A program made the translations under genes and the position numbers. This document shows, one piece after another, positions 1 to 8,567 of a stretch of DNA of 64,000 nt (positions within the stretch are counted from its first letter, which is position 1; each line of letters begins with the position of its first letter). A model generated the notes under the pieces. That model was not told the DNA's origin and made no database searches. It was given only the letters and a program-made list of their open reading frames with translations. This DNA comes from Devosia epidermidihirudinis (lineage in GTDB: Bacteria > Pseudomonadota > Alphaproteobacteria > Rhizobiales > Devosiaceae). Location of the stretch: contig NZ_LANJ01000044.1 of assembly GCF_000971295.1 (NCBI RefSeq), positions 124,001 through 188,000 of the forward strand, read 5' to 3'.

Positions 1-1
1 T

Positions 2-619
2 TCAGAACTCGACCTGGCCATCACCGGCTTTCAAATCGCGCCCGATACCGGCAGCCTGCTCAACAACTACATCATCGAAAACCAGAGCGAACCACTGAAC
101 ATCCACCTGTCCTATCGCTGGGACAAGGCGGCCCAAACGGCTGAGTTGACCGATCTCAGCGTTACCTCGCCCGGCTATGGCTCATTTCGAATAGAGGGCC
201 GCCTGTCCGAGATCGACCTCGACCGGTTTGTCGATGCCGCAGCCGACTTTCCCGGCGCCATCGACGCGGTCACGGTCGAAATCGTCAATGCCCGGTTTTT
301 CTCGGCTATGACCGTTCCCGCTCTGCTGGGTCTACTCCCCTATGACAGTGACCCGCGCCCGCTGGTTGCCGATTACAAGAAGGCCGCCATTGCCTTCATC
401 GCCGCGCTGCCGACAGACAATATGGCAGACGAGAGCAAGGCCGCACTCGGCGCTCTTGTTGAATCTTTCCCCCGCATGGAAGGGGACTATGTCGTGCAGA
501 TGCGCGCCGATCCGCCCTTGGCGCTGACGACACTAACCGGGGGAAACCCCGCCGAGATTACTGGCCTTATCGCCCGTATGCAGATCAGTGCAGAGCACAC
601 ACCGGCTGTTCAGCCTTGA
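2..619 (+). CDS. Hypothetical protein, C-terminal part only
   Basis: The reading frame is open from the window edge to the TAG-type stop region at 619, so the N-terminus lies outside the window. About 205 residues are visible. The frame runs through position 146 without any stop, so a TTG there is not a convincing start. I see no recognised catalytic motif and no membrane segment. The visible part is soluble-looking, rich in Leu, Ala and Asp, with alternating hydrophobic stretches that could form beta strands. I do not recognise the family. The next gene starts 52 bases later on the same strand, so co-transcription is possible. Confidence 0.6.
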   Translation, partial: SELDLAITGFQIAPDTGSLLNNYIIENQSEPLNIHLSYRWDKAAQTAELTDLSVTSPGYGSFRIEGRLSEIDLDRFVDAAADFPGAIDAVTVEIVNARFFSAMTVPALLGLLPYDSDPRPLVADYKKAAIAFIAALPTDNMADESKAALGALVESFPRMEGDYVVQMRADPPLALTTLTGGNPAEITGLIARMQISAEHTPAVQP

Positions 620-671
620 TCATTCGGTCCAAGCGGCTTAATTTCTGAGTAGTTTATTCAGGAATTAGCTA

Positions 672-1478
672 ATGTCAGAGACAATCGATCCAAGGGCCTC
701 CATTCGCGTTCGCCACGACACCCGCATGCGTCTGCTCGAAGTCACGGCGGTCACTGATATCACCCCGTTGATGCGTCGCATCAGCCTCAAGGGCGACATG
801 GAGGGCTTCGCCTCTCCCGGCCATGCCGATCACATCAAGGCGTTCTTCTTCCCCGAAGGCGTCGAGCCCAAGATCGTGCCAATCGGCCAGCGCGGCGCCG
901 AATTCGCCGAAGGCGAGCGCCCTGAAATGCGCGATTATACACCCCGCTATTGGGACATCGCCGCCGGGACCATTGACCTCGATTTCGTGCTGCACGGCGA
1001 TGGCCCTGCATCGACTTGGGCGGCCCAGGCCGAAGCTGGCCAGAAGCTGGTCATCGGCGGACCGCGCGGCTCTCTCGTCACCCCGGCGGCTTTCGACTGG
1101 TATCTGCTGGCGGGCGACGAAACTGCCCTGCCCGCCCTTGGCCGCCGCATTGAAGAACTGCCCGCGGGGTCCCGCGTCATCGCCGTTATAGAGGTCGACA
1201 GCGCCGCCGAAGAGCAGCGTTTTGAAACCAAGACCGAGCTGACGCTGATCTATGTGCACCGCAACGGCCAGCCTGCCGGCACCACCGACCTCTTGCTGAA
1301 TGCGATCAAAGCGCAAGCTTTCCCTGGGGGCGAAGCCTACGCCTATATTGCCGGCGAAAGCACGATCAGCAAATCGATCAGGGCCTATCTGGAAACCGAA
1401 CGCGGCTTTAACCCTGAATATATCAAAGCAGCCGGCTACTGGCTGCTGGGCGTCGCCGACGCACAGGAACCGCACTAA
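672..1478 (+). CDS. Siderophore-interacting flavoprotein (SIP family)
   Basis: This 268-residue protein matches the SIP/ViuB/YqjH family, cytoplasmic FAD enzymes that reduce ferric iron in imported ferrisiderophores. The N-terminal half (about 20-140) is the FAD-binding beta-barrel with the RDYTPRYWD motif, which corresponds to the RxYT flavin-binding signature, followed by a GPRGS turn. The C-terminal half (about 145-265) is the NAD(P)H-binding SIP domain and ends with a typical AGYWLLG segment. Length is normal for the family. The ATG at 672 has an AGGA upstream. There is no siderophore uptake gene beside it; the nearest metal-type importer is the cobalamin-controlled one near 24-27 kb. The substrate is not readable from sequence. 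Confidence 0.88.
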   Translation: MSETIDPRASIRVRHDTRMRLLEVTAVTDITPLMRRISLKGDMEGFASPGHADHIKAFFFPEGVEPKIVPIGQRGAEFAEGERPEMRDYTPRYWDIAAGTIDLDFVLHGDGPASTWAAQAEAGQKLVIGGPRGSLVTPAAFDWYLLAGDETALPALGRRIEELPAGSRVIAVIEVDSAAEEQRFETKTELTLIYVHRNGQPAGTTDLLLNAIKAQAFPGGEAYAYIAGESTISKSIRAYLETERGFNPEYIKAAGYWLLGVADAQEPH

Positions 1479-1489
1479 GCGATAGCCTC

Positions 1490-1523
1490 CCCTGACCTCC
1501 CTCCGAACCGGGGGAGATCAGGG
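1490..1523. terminator. Hairpin between convergent genes
   Basis: A 12-base arm CCCTGACCTCCC at 1490-1501 pairs with GGGAGATCAGGG at 1512-1523 with one mismatch. It sits between the stop codons of two convergent genes, so it may end both transcripts. There is no T-tract, so this is a structural inference only. Confidence 0.45.
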
Positions 1524-1535
1524 CGAGCTTCAGGC

Positions 1536-2504
1536 CTATCCCTTGAGCGCGACCTTGCCCTTGCGGCCGGGCTCGCCACTGGCGCGGGCTGCTTCTGCCG
1601 CGTCGGCCAGTTCGTAAACAGCCGCCACGGGCAGCTTGAGCTTGCCGCTTGCAGCGGCCGTCACCAGCTCACCGATCATCTTGCCGACGAGCTCTTGCCC
1701 AATACGGGCTCGAGCCCCCCAGAACCCACGCACCGTTGTTTGCTTGAACAGGATGGCGGCCGACGACAGGGTGATCGGCTTGCCAGTAAGATTGCCGAAA
1801 GCAACGACTTCAGCATGCTCTGCTGCCACACTGAGCAGCGCCTCAGGACCATCGCCACCCAAGGAATCCAGCCCACGCACGATCGGCGCACCGCCGGTAA
1901 TCGCCTTGACCTGATCACGCCAATCGGCGGCTTCGGTCGAGACCGCGTTGCCGATCCCCTGCGCCTTGAGCTCGGCCACGCCCGCATCGCGGCGCACCAG
2001 ATTAATCACGTTCACCCCGGCTTCGGCGGCGAAGTGATTGATCAGCTTACCGACTGCGCCATTGGCAGCGTTCTGGATCATCCAGTCACCCGGTTTCACT
2101 CCGAGATCCGACAGGATCATCTTGGCGCTCAGCGGCATGGAAATCAGCTGACAGGCCGTTGCGTCGTCAACACTGTCCGGCACTGGAATCTGCCGCGTGG
2201 CATCGCCGAGATAATACTCTGCCCAGGCCTCGCTCGCGCCGCCCATAACTCGCTGGCCGACGGCCAGATGCGTGACACCCTCGCCCAGGGCATCAACGAC
2301 GCCCACGGCTTCTGTGCCCGGCACCGCCGGCAGCGCTGGTTTGACGCCATAGACGCCCTCAATGGTCGACAGATCGTGATTGTGGATGGGCGATAGCAGC
2401 AGCTTGATCCGAACCTGTCCTTTACCCGGCCGCGGCAGCTCGCGCTCGGCAAGTTTGAGAACCTTGGTGGGATCGCCGAATTCGGAAAAGCTGACACTGC
2501 GCAT
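1536..2504 (-). CDS. MDR-family NAD(P)H-dependent reductase, enoyl-reductase/quinone-reductase type
   Basis: A medium-chain dehydrogenase/reductase of about 322 residues. The N-terminal GroES-like domain carries PGTEAVGVVDALGEG and the Rossmann domain carries the NAANGAVGKL nucleotide-binding turn near residues 130-150. The layout, without zinc-binding cysteines, is closest to 2-enoyl thioester reductases (MECR/ETR type) and zinc-free quinone reductases, which reduce a carbon-carbon double bond with NADPH. I chose the ATG at 2504 (MRSVSFSEFG). The 20 extra codons upstream are Gln/Arg/Ala-rich and unlike the conserved domain start. It is convergent with the SIP gene and divergent from the following Gfo/Idh gene. 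The substrate is unknown. Confidence 0.82.
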   Translation of the reverse strand: MRSVSFSEFGDPTKVLKLAERELPRPGKGQVRIKLLLSPIHNHDLSTIEGVYGVKPALPAVPGTEAVGVVDALGEGVTHLAVGQRVMGGASEAWAEYYLGDATRQIPVPDSVDDATACQLISMPLSAKMILSDLGVKPGDWMIQNAANGAVGKLINHFAAEAGVNVINLVRRDAGVAELKAQGIGNAVSTEAADWRDQVKAITGGAPIVRGLDSLGGDGPEALLSVAAEHAEVVAFGNLTGKPITLSSAAILFKQTTVRGFWGARARIGQELVGKMIGELVTAAASGKLKLPVAAVYELADAAEAARASGEPGRKGKVALKG

Positions 2505-2610
2505 GATGGTTTTGGCCCTTTGTTGCTGTGCCTGCCATGTGGGCGCTCGCAGGGGCCTTTGCAACCGCCGCCCGCCCCGCTAAACCTCCGCGCACTATGG
2601 GAGATCACGC

Positions 2611-3615
2611 ATGAGCACGAAGAAAGTCCGCTGGGGCATCCTTTCCACCGCTAATATCGGCATGGAGAAAGTAACGCCGGGCATCCAGAAATCGGCCCAT
2701 TCCGAAGTCGTCGCCATCGCTTCGCGTGACCTGGGCAAGGCGCAGCAGGCTGCCACCGAGCTCGGCATCCCCAAGGCTTATGGCTCCTATGAGGAGCTCT
2801 TCGCCGATCCCGATATCGACGCCATCTACAATCCACTCCCCAACCACTTGCACGTGCCCATGACGGTCGCGGCCGCCAAAGCGGGTAAGCATGTGCTGTG
2901 CGAAAAACCCATCGCCCTCAACGCCGCCGATGCCGAGGCGCTGCGCGAATGCCCGCCCGACCGCATCGTGCTCGAAGCCTTCATGATCCGCTTCCACCCG
3001 CAATGGGAGCGCGCCCGCGAGATCATCCGCTCGGGCGAGCTGGGCGATGTCCGCGCCATCAATGCTGTTTTCACCTATTTCAACGACGACCCGGCCAATG
3101 TGCGCAATCAAGCCGATATTGGCGGCGGCGGCATCATGGATATCGGCTGTTACCCCATCACAGCGGCCCGTTTTCTGTTTGAAAACGAACCCAAGCGCGT
3201 CGTCTCCCTCGTCGAACGCGACGACCGCTTTGGCACTGATCGCCTCGCCAGCGTGCTGGCTGATTTCGGCGCAGGTCGCCAGCTCAACTTCATCTGCTCC
3301 ACCCAGACCACGCCGCATCAGCGCGTGCAGGTGCTCGGCAGTAAGGCCAAGCTCGAGATCACCATCCCCTTCAACGCCCCGCCCGACCAGCATACCGCAA
3401 TCACCATTGATAGTGGCGCATCACTGGATGGCTCGCTGGCGCGTCGCGAAATCCTGCCCGCCTGCGACCAATATACTGAACAGGCCGAAGCCTTCGCGCT
3501 GGCCGTGCTCGGCGAGAAGCCGTTGCCCTGGGGCATCGAAGACGCCATTGCCTCGATGAAGGTACTGGACGCCATTTATGCCAGCGAGAAAGCTGGCGGC
3601 TGGGTCAGCGTCTAG
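2611..3615 (+). CDS. Gfo/Idh/MocA family NAD(P)-dependent oxidoreductase
   Basis: A 334-residue dehydrogenase of the glucose-fructose oxidoreductase/inositol dehydrogenase family. The N-terminal Rossmann domain starts at WGILSTANIG and reaches the EKP motif in the segment HVLCEKPIAL, which carries the catalytic lysine. The C-terminal alpha/beta domain contains GGGIMDIGCYPI, the usual GG-D-G-H/Y segment. Such enzymes oxidise sugars, inositols or related polyols with NAD(P). The ATG at 2611 is preceded by GGGAG. It lies 32 bases upstream of an epimerase-family gene on the same strand, so a two-gene operon is likely. The specific substrate cannot be read from sequence. Confidence 0.87.
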   Translation: MSTKKVRWGILSTANIGMEKVTPGIQKSAHSEVVAIASRDLGKAQQAATELGIPKAYGSYEELFADPDIDAIYNPLPNHLHVPMTVAAAKAGKHVLCEKPIALNAADAEALRECPPDRIVLEAFMIRFHPQWERAREIIRSGELGDVRAINAVFTYFNDDPANVRNQADIGGGGIMDIGCYPITAARFLFENEPKRVVSLVERDDRFGTDRLASVLADFGAGRQLNFICSTQTTPHQRVQVLGSKAKLEITIPFNAPPDQHTAITIDSGASLDGSLARREILPACDQYTEQAEAFALAVLGEKPLPWGIEDAIASMKVLDAIYASEKAGGWVSV

Positions 3616-3647
3616 GCACCATACCTGAGAGAGCGGGGCGAAATCGA

Positions 3648-4664
3648 ATGTCTGATCGCGTCCTGCTCACCGGGATTTCTGGCTATCTCGGCGGCCACAT
3701 TGCACTGCAATTGCTGAATGCTGGCTACACCGTGCGCGGCAGCCTGCGCGATCTGGCGCGCGCCGACAGGGTGCGCGAAACGCTGTCCCGCGCAGGTGTC
3801 TCCACCTCGGGCCTTGAATTCGTCGCGCTCGATTTGTCCAAGAACGAGGGATGGTCGGCAGCAGCGCGTGACTGCCGCTTCGTGCTGCACACCGCCTCGC
3901 CTCTCGTGCTGCGCATGCCTAAAAACAGGATGGAGCTTATTGGCCCGGCGGTCGCCGGAACCGAGCGCGCCCTGACGGCAGCGCTCGATGCCGATGTAGA
4001 GCGCGTCGTGCTGACGAGCTCCATGGCCGCCATTGCCTATGGCCACGAGACCCCGCATCCCGAGCCCTACACCGCCGATGAATGGACCAATCTTAGTGGA
4101 CGCGGCATCAACGCCTACCAACGCTCCAAGACCCTTGCCGAACAGCGCGCTTGGGAGATCATGGATCGCGCCGGTCGACACCATGCGCTTGCAGCAATCA
4201 ATCCCGCCGTCATTCTCGGCCCAGTTCTGGATCATGACGCGGGCACCTCGGCGCAACTGGTGCTGCGGCTGCTGAACGGCTCTGTGCCGGGACTTCCCCG
4301 CATTCCCATCACTGCCGTCGATATCAGAGACGTCGCGGCCGCCCATGTCGCCGCCATGACCAGTCCCGAGGCCGGGGGGCAACGTTTTCCCATGGGCGAA
4401 GAGGTTATCCAGTTGCGCGACGCAGCCCAGATCCTGCGCCAAAACTTTCCCAAGCGCCCCGTTCCGCAGCTCAACATTCCAGACTGGGTGGTCCGTCTCT
4501 ACGCTCTGTTCGACAGCGACGTGCGCTCCAGCATCACCGAGCTCGGCACTCCCAAACACCTCGACAGCAGCGCTGCCATTGCCCTGCTCGGTCACCCCCT
4601 GATCGCACTGGAAGCCTCGCTGCTGGCAACCGCCGAAAGCCTCATTGCCCAGGGCCTCGTCTAG
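3648..4664 (+). CDS. NAD-dependent epimerase/reductase, dihydroflavonol-4-reductase-like (extended SDR)
   Basis: An extended short-chain dehydrogenase of 338 residues. The nucleotide-binding GISGYLGGH motif (GxxGxxG) is at the N-terminus, and the catalytic pair is in YQRSKTLAEQ (Tyr-x3-Lys). The length and the LASPLVLRMPKN-like region are typical of the dihydroflavonol-4-reductase/cinnamoyl-alcohol branch that reduces carbonyls with NADPH. It follows a Gfo/Idh dehydrogenase by 32 bases, suggesting co-expression. The start ATG at 3648 is preceded by a GA-rich segment with GCGGGGCG. Substrate unknown; a bacterial aldehyde or ketone reductase role is a reasonable guess. Confidence 0.83.
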   Translation: MSDRVLLTGISGYLGGHIALQLLNAGYTVRGSLRDLARADRVRETLSRAGVSTSGLEFVALDLSKNEGWSAAARDCRFVLHTASPLVLRMPKNRMELIGPAVAGTERALTAALDADVERVVLTSSMAAIAYGHETPHPEPYTADEWTNLSGRGINAYQRSKTLAEQRAWEIMDRAGRHHALAAINPAVILGPVLDHDAGTSAQLVLRLLNGSVPGLPRIPITAVDIRDVAAAHVAAMTSPEAGGQRFPMGEEVIQLRDAAQILRQNFPKRPVPQLNIPDWVVRLYALFDSDVRSSITELGTPKHLDSSAAIALLGHPLIALEASLLATAESLIAQGLV

Positions 4665-4733
4665 CCAAGCCGAATTCAGCGCAACGCCTCTTGCCGCGCG
4701 CTCAGATGATGTCAATATCAGCCCCATCGGAAC

Positions 4734-4809
<76 letters not shown>

Positions 4810-4827
4810 TTCCGATCGGTTCACCAG

Positions 4828-5604
4828 TTATTTCACTTTTCCATCTGCCGCCAAACGTGCGGCTGATCGTTCGAAGCCTTCCGTGATGGCAATCTTCATG
4901 GCGGCGCGGGCGGCGTCGGGGTCCTTGTTGGCAATGGCCTCGGCGATGCGGCGATGGGTGAGGACCGCAATCCGCAGCAGGTTCGCGTCTTCCACCGGGG
5001 AGCTGATGGTGAAGGATGCGGTCAGAGCCAGCTCCACCAGCGCACTGATTGATGCCATGAAGGGATTGCCCGACGCCTGCGCTACCGCGTGGTGGAAGGC
5101 CAGATCGGTGCGGGCGAAATCTTCGGCGGTGCGCGCTTCGCCCATGCGGTCGGCCCAGGCGAGCAATTGCTCGGCCTGTGCATCGCTACGGCGTTGAGCG
5201 GCGAGCGCCGAGGCTTCGAGCTCAATGCCGATGCGCACTTCGGCAAGACTCTGCAGGAACTCGACATCGGGCCCGATTTCAAAGTGCCATGCCAGCACAT
5301 CAGCATCGAACAGGTTCCAGCGCTGGCGCGGCAGCACGCGGGTGCCGATACGAGCGCGGGCTTCGATCATGCCCTTGGCCGACAAGGTCTTGAGCGCCTC
5401 GCGGAGCACGGTGCGCGACACGGAAAACTGCTGCAGCAGATCGCTGTCTGCCGGCAGGATCGAGCCCTCGGGATAATCCCCTCGCACGATCGAGACGCCC
5501 AATTGCCACAGCACCTGCGAATGCAGATTGCGCAATGGCGCGCGCCCCGAAATGACGGCGATCAATTCCCCCGTCGTCCGCACACGTCCTTCAAGTCTGG
5601 CCAT
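4828..5604 (-). CDS. FadR-type GntR family transcriptional regulator with FCD domain
   Basis: A regulator of 258 residues. The N-terminal winged helix-turn-helix covers about residues 25-90, with LPADSDLLQQFSVSRTVLREAL as the recognition-helix region. The C-terminal all-helical FCD domain (about 110-240) contains DLAFHHAVAQASGNP and a late THRRIAEAI, whose Asp/His residues normally bind a metal and a carboxylate effector. I chose the ATG at 5604 because GGGGAG lies just upstream, while the longer version would start with a GTG that has no ribosome binding site. It is divergent from the M20 peptidase gene 131 bases away, which may be its target; that is inference from position. Confidence 0.87.
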   Translation of the reverse strand: MARLEGRVRTTGELIAVISGRAPLRNLHSQVLWQLGVSIVRGDYPEGSILPADSDLLQQFSVSRTVLREALKTLSAKGMIEARARIGTRVLPRQRWNLFDADVLAWHFEIGPDVEFLQSLAEVRIGIELEASALAAQRRSDAQAEQLLAWADRMGEARTAEDFARTDLAFHHAVAQASGNPFMASISALVELALTASFTISSPVEDANLLRIAVLTHRRIAEAIANKDPDAARAAMKIAITEGFERSAARLAADGKVK

Positions 5605-5735
5605 ATCGCTCCCCAACCCAAGGCGCACCTAAACATGGGCGCATTAGTCGTACAATTGATTTTAGCGGCGTGCTGTGGACAGCGCGGGACCGGCTGCGCC
5701 ATTGTGCCCCCGACTTTCTCAAGGATTCGATAGCC

Positions 5736-7142
5736 ATGACAGCCGCTACCTCCGTTCAAACTTCTCTCGACCGAGTTCTCGCCGAAGTCGATGCAGGTCT
5801 CGAACAGAGCCTTGAGCGGCTTTATACGCTGCTGCGCATCAAATCCATATCGACCGACCCGGCCTACGCCGCCGAATGTCAGCGCGCAGCCGACTGGATC
5901 GCGGCAGAACTGAACGGCCTTGGCTTTGAAGCTGCGGCGCGCCCAACGCCTGGTCACCCGGTTGTGGTTGCACATGGCCCCAAACAGGACGGCACCCATG
6001 TGCTGTTTTATGCGCACTACGATGTGCAGCCCGTCGACCCCCTCAATCTCTGGCACACCGATCCGTTTGAGCCTGTGCTCAAGACCGACGCCAATGGCCG
6101 CCAGGTCATCGTGGCGCGCGGCGCTTCGGACGACAAGGGTCAGATGATGACCTTCATCGAAGCCTGCCGCGCCTGGAAGAAAGCGACGGGATCGCTGCCC
6201 GTGCAGATCTCGCTAATGCTGGAAGGCGAAGAGGAAAGCGGTGGCAAAAACCTGCCCCCATTCATGGAGGCCAATCGCGCAGAACTCGGCGCAGCCGATA
6301 TCGCGCTCGTCTGCGACACTGATATGTGGGATCGCCAGACCCCCTCGATCACCACCATGCTGCGCGGCCTCGTCGCCGAGGAAATCGAGATCTCCTGCGC
6401 CTCGCTGGACCTTCATTCCGGTATGTTCGGCAATGCTGCACGCAACCCCAATCAGCTACTGGCCGAGATTATCTCCAGCCTGCGCAACCCCGATGGCAGC
6501 GTCGCCATCGAGGGCTTTTATGACGATGTCGCTGAAATCAGCCCCGAGCTGAAAGCCCAATGGCAGGGCCTCGGCTTTGATCAGGCTGGGTTCCTCGGCG
6601 ATGTGGGGCTGTCGGTTCCAGCTGGCGAGCAGGGCCGCTCGGTCCTCGAAACCATCTGGGCGCGCCCAACCTGCGAAATCAACGGAATGAGCGGCGGCTA
6701 TACCGGCGACGGCTTCAAAACCGTCATTCCGGCCAAGGCCAGCGCCAAGATTTCCTTCCGTCTGGTCTCGGGCATGCAACCAGAAAAAATCCGCGCTGCG
6801 TTCCGCAAACATGTTCAGGACCGCTTGCCTGCCGATTGCACGGTGAGCTTTAGCAATCACGGTGGCTCGCCCGCCATTACCGTTCCCGACGATGGCATCT
6901 ATCTGCGTCAGGCGCTCGACGGGCTGTCCGGGGAATGGGACAAGAAGGCCGTCATCACCGGATCGGGCGGTTCCATCCCGGTGGTTGGTGAGTTCAAGAA
7001 CATCCTGGGTCTCGATAGCCTGCTGATCGGCTTCGCCCATGTCGACGACGCCATCCACAGCCCCAACGAGAAATACGATCTCGAAAGCTATCACCGCGGC
7101 ATCCGCGCATGGGTGCGCGTACTGGCTGCATTTGCCAGCTAG
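5736..7142 (+). CDS. M20 family metallopeptidase (dipeptidase type)
   Basis: A 468-residue zinc-dependent hydrolase of the M20/M28 dipeptidase branch related to carnosinases and CNDP-like enzymes. The metal-site motifs are in order: FYAHYDVQP (first His and Asp nearby), RGASDDKGQ (bridging Asp), EGEEESGG (catalytic and metal Glu), CDTDMWD (metal Asp), and IHSPNEKYDL near the C-terminus with the last His. The dimerisation lid lies between about 215 and 350. I chose the ATG at 5736, which begins MTAATSVQT; the upstream extension has no family resemblance. A rho-independent terminator follows immediately. The enzyme probably hydrolyses dipeptides or N-acyl amino acids in the cytoplasm. Confidence 0.88.
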   Translation: MTAATSVQTSLDRVLAEVDAGLEQSLERLYTLLRIKSISTDPAYAAECQRAADWIAAELNGLGFEAAARPTPGHPVVVAHGPKQDGTHVLFYAHYDVQPVDPLNLWHTDPFEPVLKTDANGRQVIVARGASDDKGQMMTFIEACRAWKKATGSLPVQISLMLEGEEESGGKNLPPFMEANRAELGAADIALVCDTDMWDRQTPSITTMLRGLVAEEIEISCASLDLHSGMFGNAARNPNQLLAEIISSLRNPDGSVAIEGFYDDVAEISPELKAQWQGLGFDQAGFLGDVGLSVPAGEQGRSVLETIWARPTCEINGMSGGYTGDGFKTVIPAKASAKISFRLVSGMQPEKIRAAFRKHVQDRLPADCTVSFSNHGGSPAITVPDDGIYLRQALDGLSGEWDKKAVITGSGGSIPVVGEFKNILGLDSLLIGFAHVDDAIHSPNEKYDLESYHRGIRAWVRVLAAFAS

Positions 7143-7150
7143 GCTCAGAT

Positions 7151-7179
7151 GTCCCCGGATCACCTCCGGGGACTTTTTT
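7151..7179 (+). terminator. Rho-independent terminator of the M20 peptidase gene
   Basis: GTCCCCGG at 7151-7158 pairs perfectly with CCGGGGAC at 7166-7173 around a 7-base loop, followed directly by six T residues. It lies 8 bases after the peptidase stop and just before the end of the convergent DUF1304 gene. Confidence 0.88.
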
Positions 7180-7182
7180 CAT

Positions 7183-7545
7183 TCAGGCAAAGATTACGGC
7201 CACCAGCGCAATTAAAGCGGGCACGGTCTGGACGAGGAGGATTTTGCGGGTGGATGTTGCCGCGCCGTAAATCCCGGCGATCGCCACGCAGGCGAGAAAG
7301 AAAATGCAGATCTGCCAGCCAAATTCACGGTCGGGATGCAAGACACCCCAGATCAACCCGGCGGCCAGAAACCCATTATAGAGCCCCTGATTGGCCGCCA
7401 GCACCTTGGTGTCACGCGCGAATTCAGGCGTCAGGCCGAACGCCTTCTGCCCGCGCGGGCTCGACCACTGGAACATCTCCAAAAACAGAATGTAGATATG
7501 GATCAGCGCGACAAGGGCCACGAGAACGGCAGCAACAATCATCAT
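7183..7545 (-). CDS. DUF1304 family small membrane protein
   Basis: A 120-residue hydrophobic protein with four predicted membrane segments (about 1-22, 50-70, 75-95 and 100-120). The segment LALIHIYILFLEMFQW near the N-terminus and FGLTPEF-type turn are typical of the DUF1304 family, small inner-membrane proteins of unknown function. I chose the ATG at 7545 (MMIVAAVLVALVAL), which places the first membrane helix at the start, as usual in the family; the longer frame adds a charged, unrelated leader. It converges with the peptidase gene across a terminator. No function is established. Confidence 0.8.
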   Translation of the reverse strand: MMIVAAVLVALVALIHIYILFLEMFQWSSPRGQKAFGLTPEFARDTKVLAANQGLYNGFLAAGLIWGVLHPDREFGWQICIFFLACVAIAGIYGAATSTRKILLVQTVPALIALVAVIFA

Positions 7546-7685
7546 TTGCTTTGATCTTTCCACGTTGGTCGCGGCGGCGTCCCCATGAGTGCCGGCGCAA
7601 AACCAAGGCTCACTGTGCCTGTCAGACAAGGGCCCGGCAAGGTCTTCCCCCAGACCGCGCCGGAGCCCATTTTCAGATCGACAGC

Positions 7686-8567
7686 TTAGGCTGGTTGCCC
7701 ACCGATGGACTGGACGGCCTTGGCACCGGCTGCAATGCCGGCACCAAGAGCAGCCTCTTCGGCCTGTCCCGCCAGATGGGCGGCAATGAACCCCGCAGCG
7801 AAGGCATCGCCGGCGCCAGTTGAATCCAGCACGGTGACAATGGGCGCAGGCAGTGACAGACGCACGCCGTCCTTACCGCCAAGCGCTGCACCATAACGAC
7901 CGCGCTTGATCACGACATTGCCGAAGCGCTGCCCTAGCGCGCTCATCTGCGCTTCAAACTCAGCCTCGGCACAAAGCGTTTCCGCTTCACTCTCATTGGC
8001 AAAGAGCCAATCAGCACCTTCGGTCCATTCGAGGAAATTGGCGGCGCCAACCTCCTCAAGGAAACCGACCGACGCAGGATCGATGGCAACGGCAATGCCG
8101 CGCGCCTTGGCCTCTGCCAGAAGGGCGCGGACTGCGAGCCGGGGCTTGGGCGCAAAAAAGCTATAGCCTGAGACCATGACCATGCTGATGCCTTCGAGCA
8201 AATCGACGGTCAGATCAGCCGAGCACAGATTGAGATTGGCACCGCGGTCCGTAAGGAAGCTGCGCTCGCCGTCCGGATCCACGATGGTCACCAGCGCACC
8301 GGAGGCCTGCTCGGCGTCGCCGATCAGCGCGGGAGAAACGTGGCGCTGGCGGAAAAAGCCCTCGTAATACTCCAGATCGTCGGCTCCGACGCGCGCTGCA
8401 AAGCGCACGTCGGCACCCATGGCCCCCAACCAGACGGCCTGGTTAGCGCCCGAGCCACCAGGGCGCGACCGCACCCTGGCGCGGCGGTCGCTACCCTTGA
8501 CGATTGGTCCCTCAGGCACCGCGATGATATCCGTCATCACGTCGCCGACGACGAGGATGCGGCTCAT
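7686..8567 (-). CDS. psuK: PfkB family carbohydrate kinase, probable pseudouridine kinase
   Basis: A 293-residue ribokinase-family kinase. The N-terminal PfkB signature is in RPGGSGANQAVWLGAMG, and the C-terminal signature DSTGAGDAFAAGFIAAH carries the catalytic Asp and the GAGD anion hole. The gene overlaps the upstream pseudouridine-5-phosphate glycosidase gene by four bases (ATGA), which is the reason for assigning pseudouridine as substrate. Together they would phosphorylate pseudouridine and then split pseudouridine-5-phosphate into uracil and ribose-5-phosphate. The kinase motif itself is seen; the substrate is inferred from context. Confidence 0.8.
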   Translation of the reverse strand: MSRILVVGDVMTDIIAVPEGPIVKGSDRRARVRSRPGGSGANQAVWLGAMGADVRFAARVGADDLEYYEGFFRQRHVSPALIGDAEQASGALVTIVDPDGERSFLTDRGANLNLCSADLTVDLLEGISMVMVSGYSFFAPKPRLAVRALLAEAKARGIAVAIDPASVGFLEEVGAANFLEWTEGADWLFANESEAETLCAEAEFEAQMSALGQRFGNVVIKRGRYGAALGGKDGVRLSLPAPIVTVLDSTGAGDAFAAGFIAAHLAGQAEEAALGAGIAAGAKAVQSIGGQPA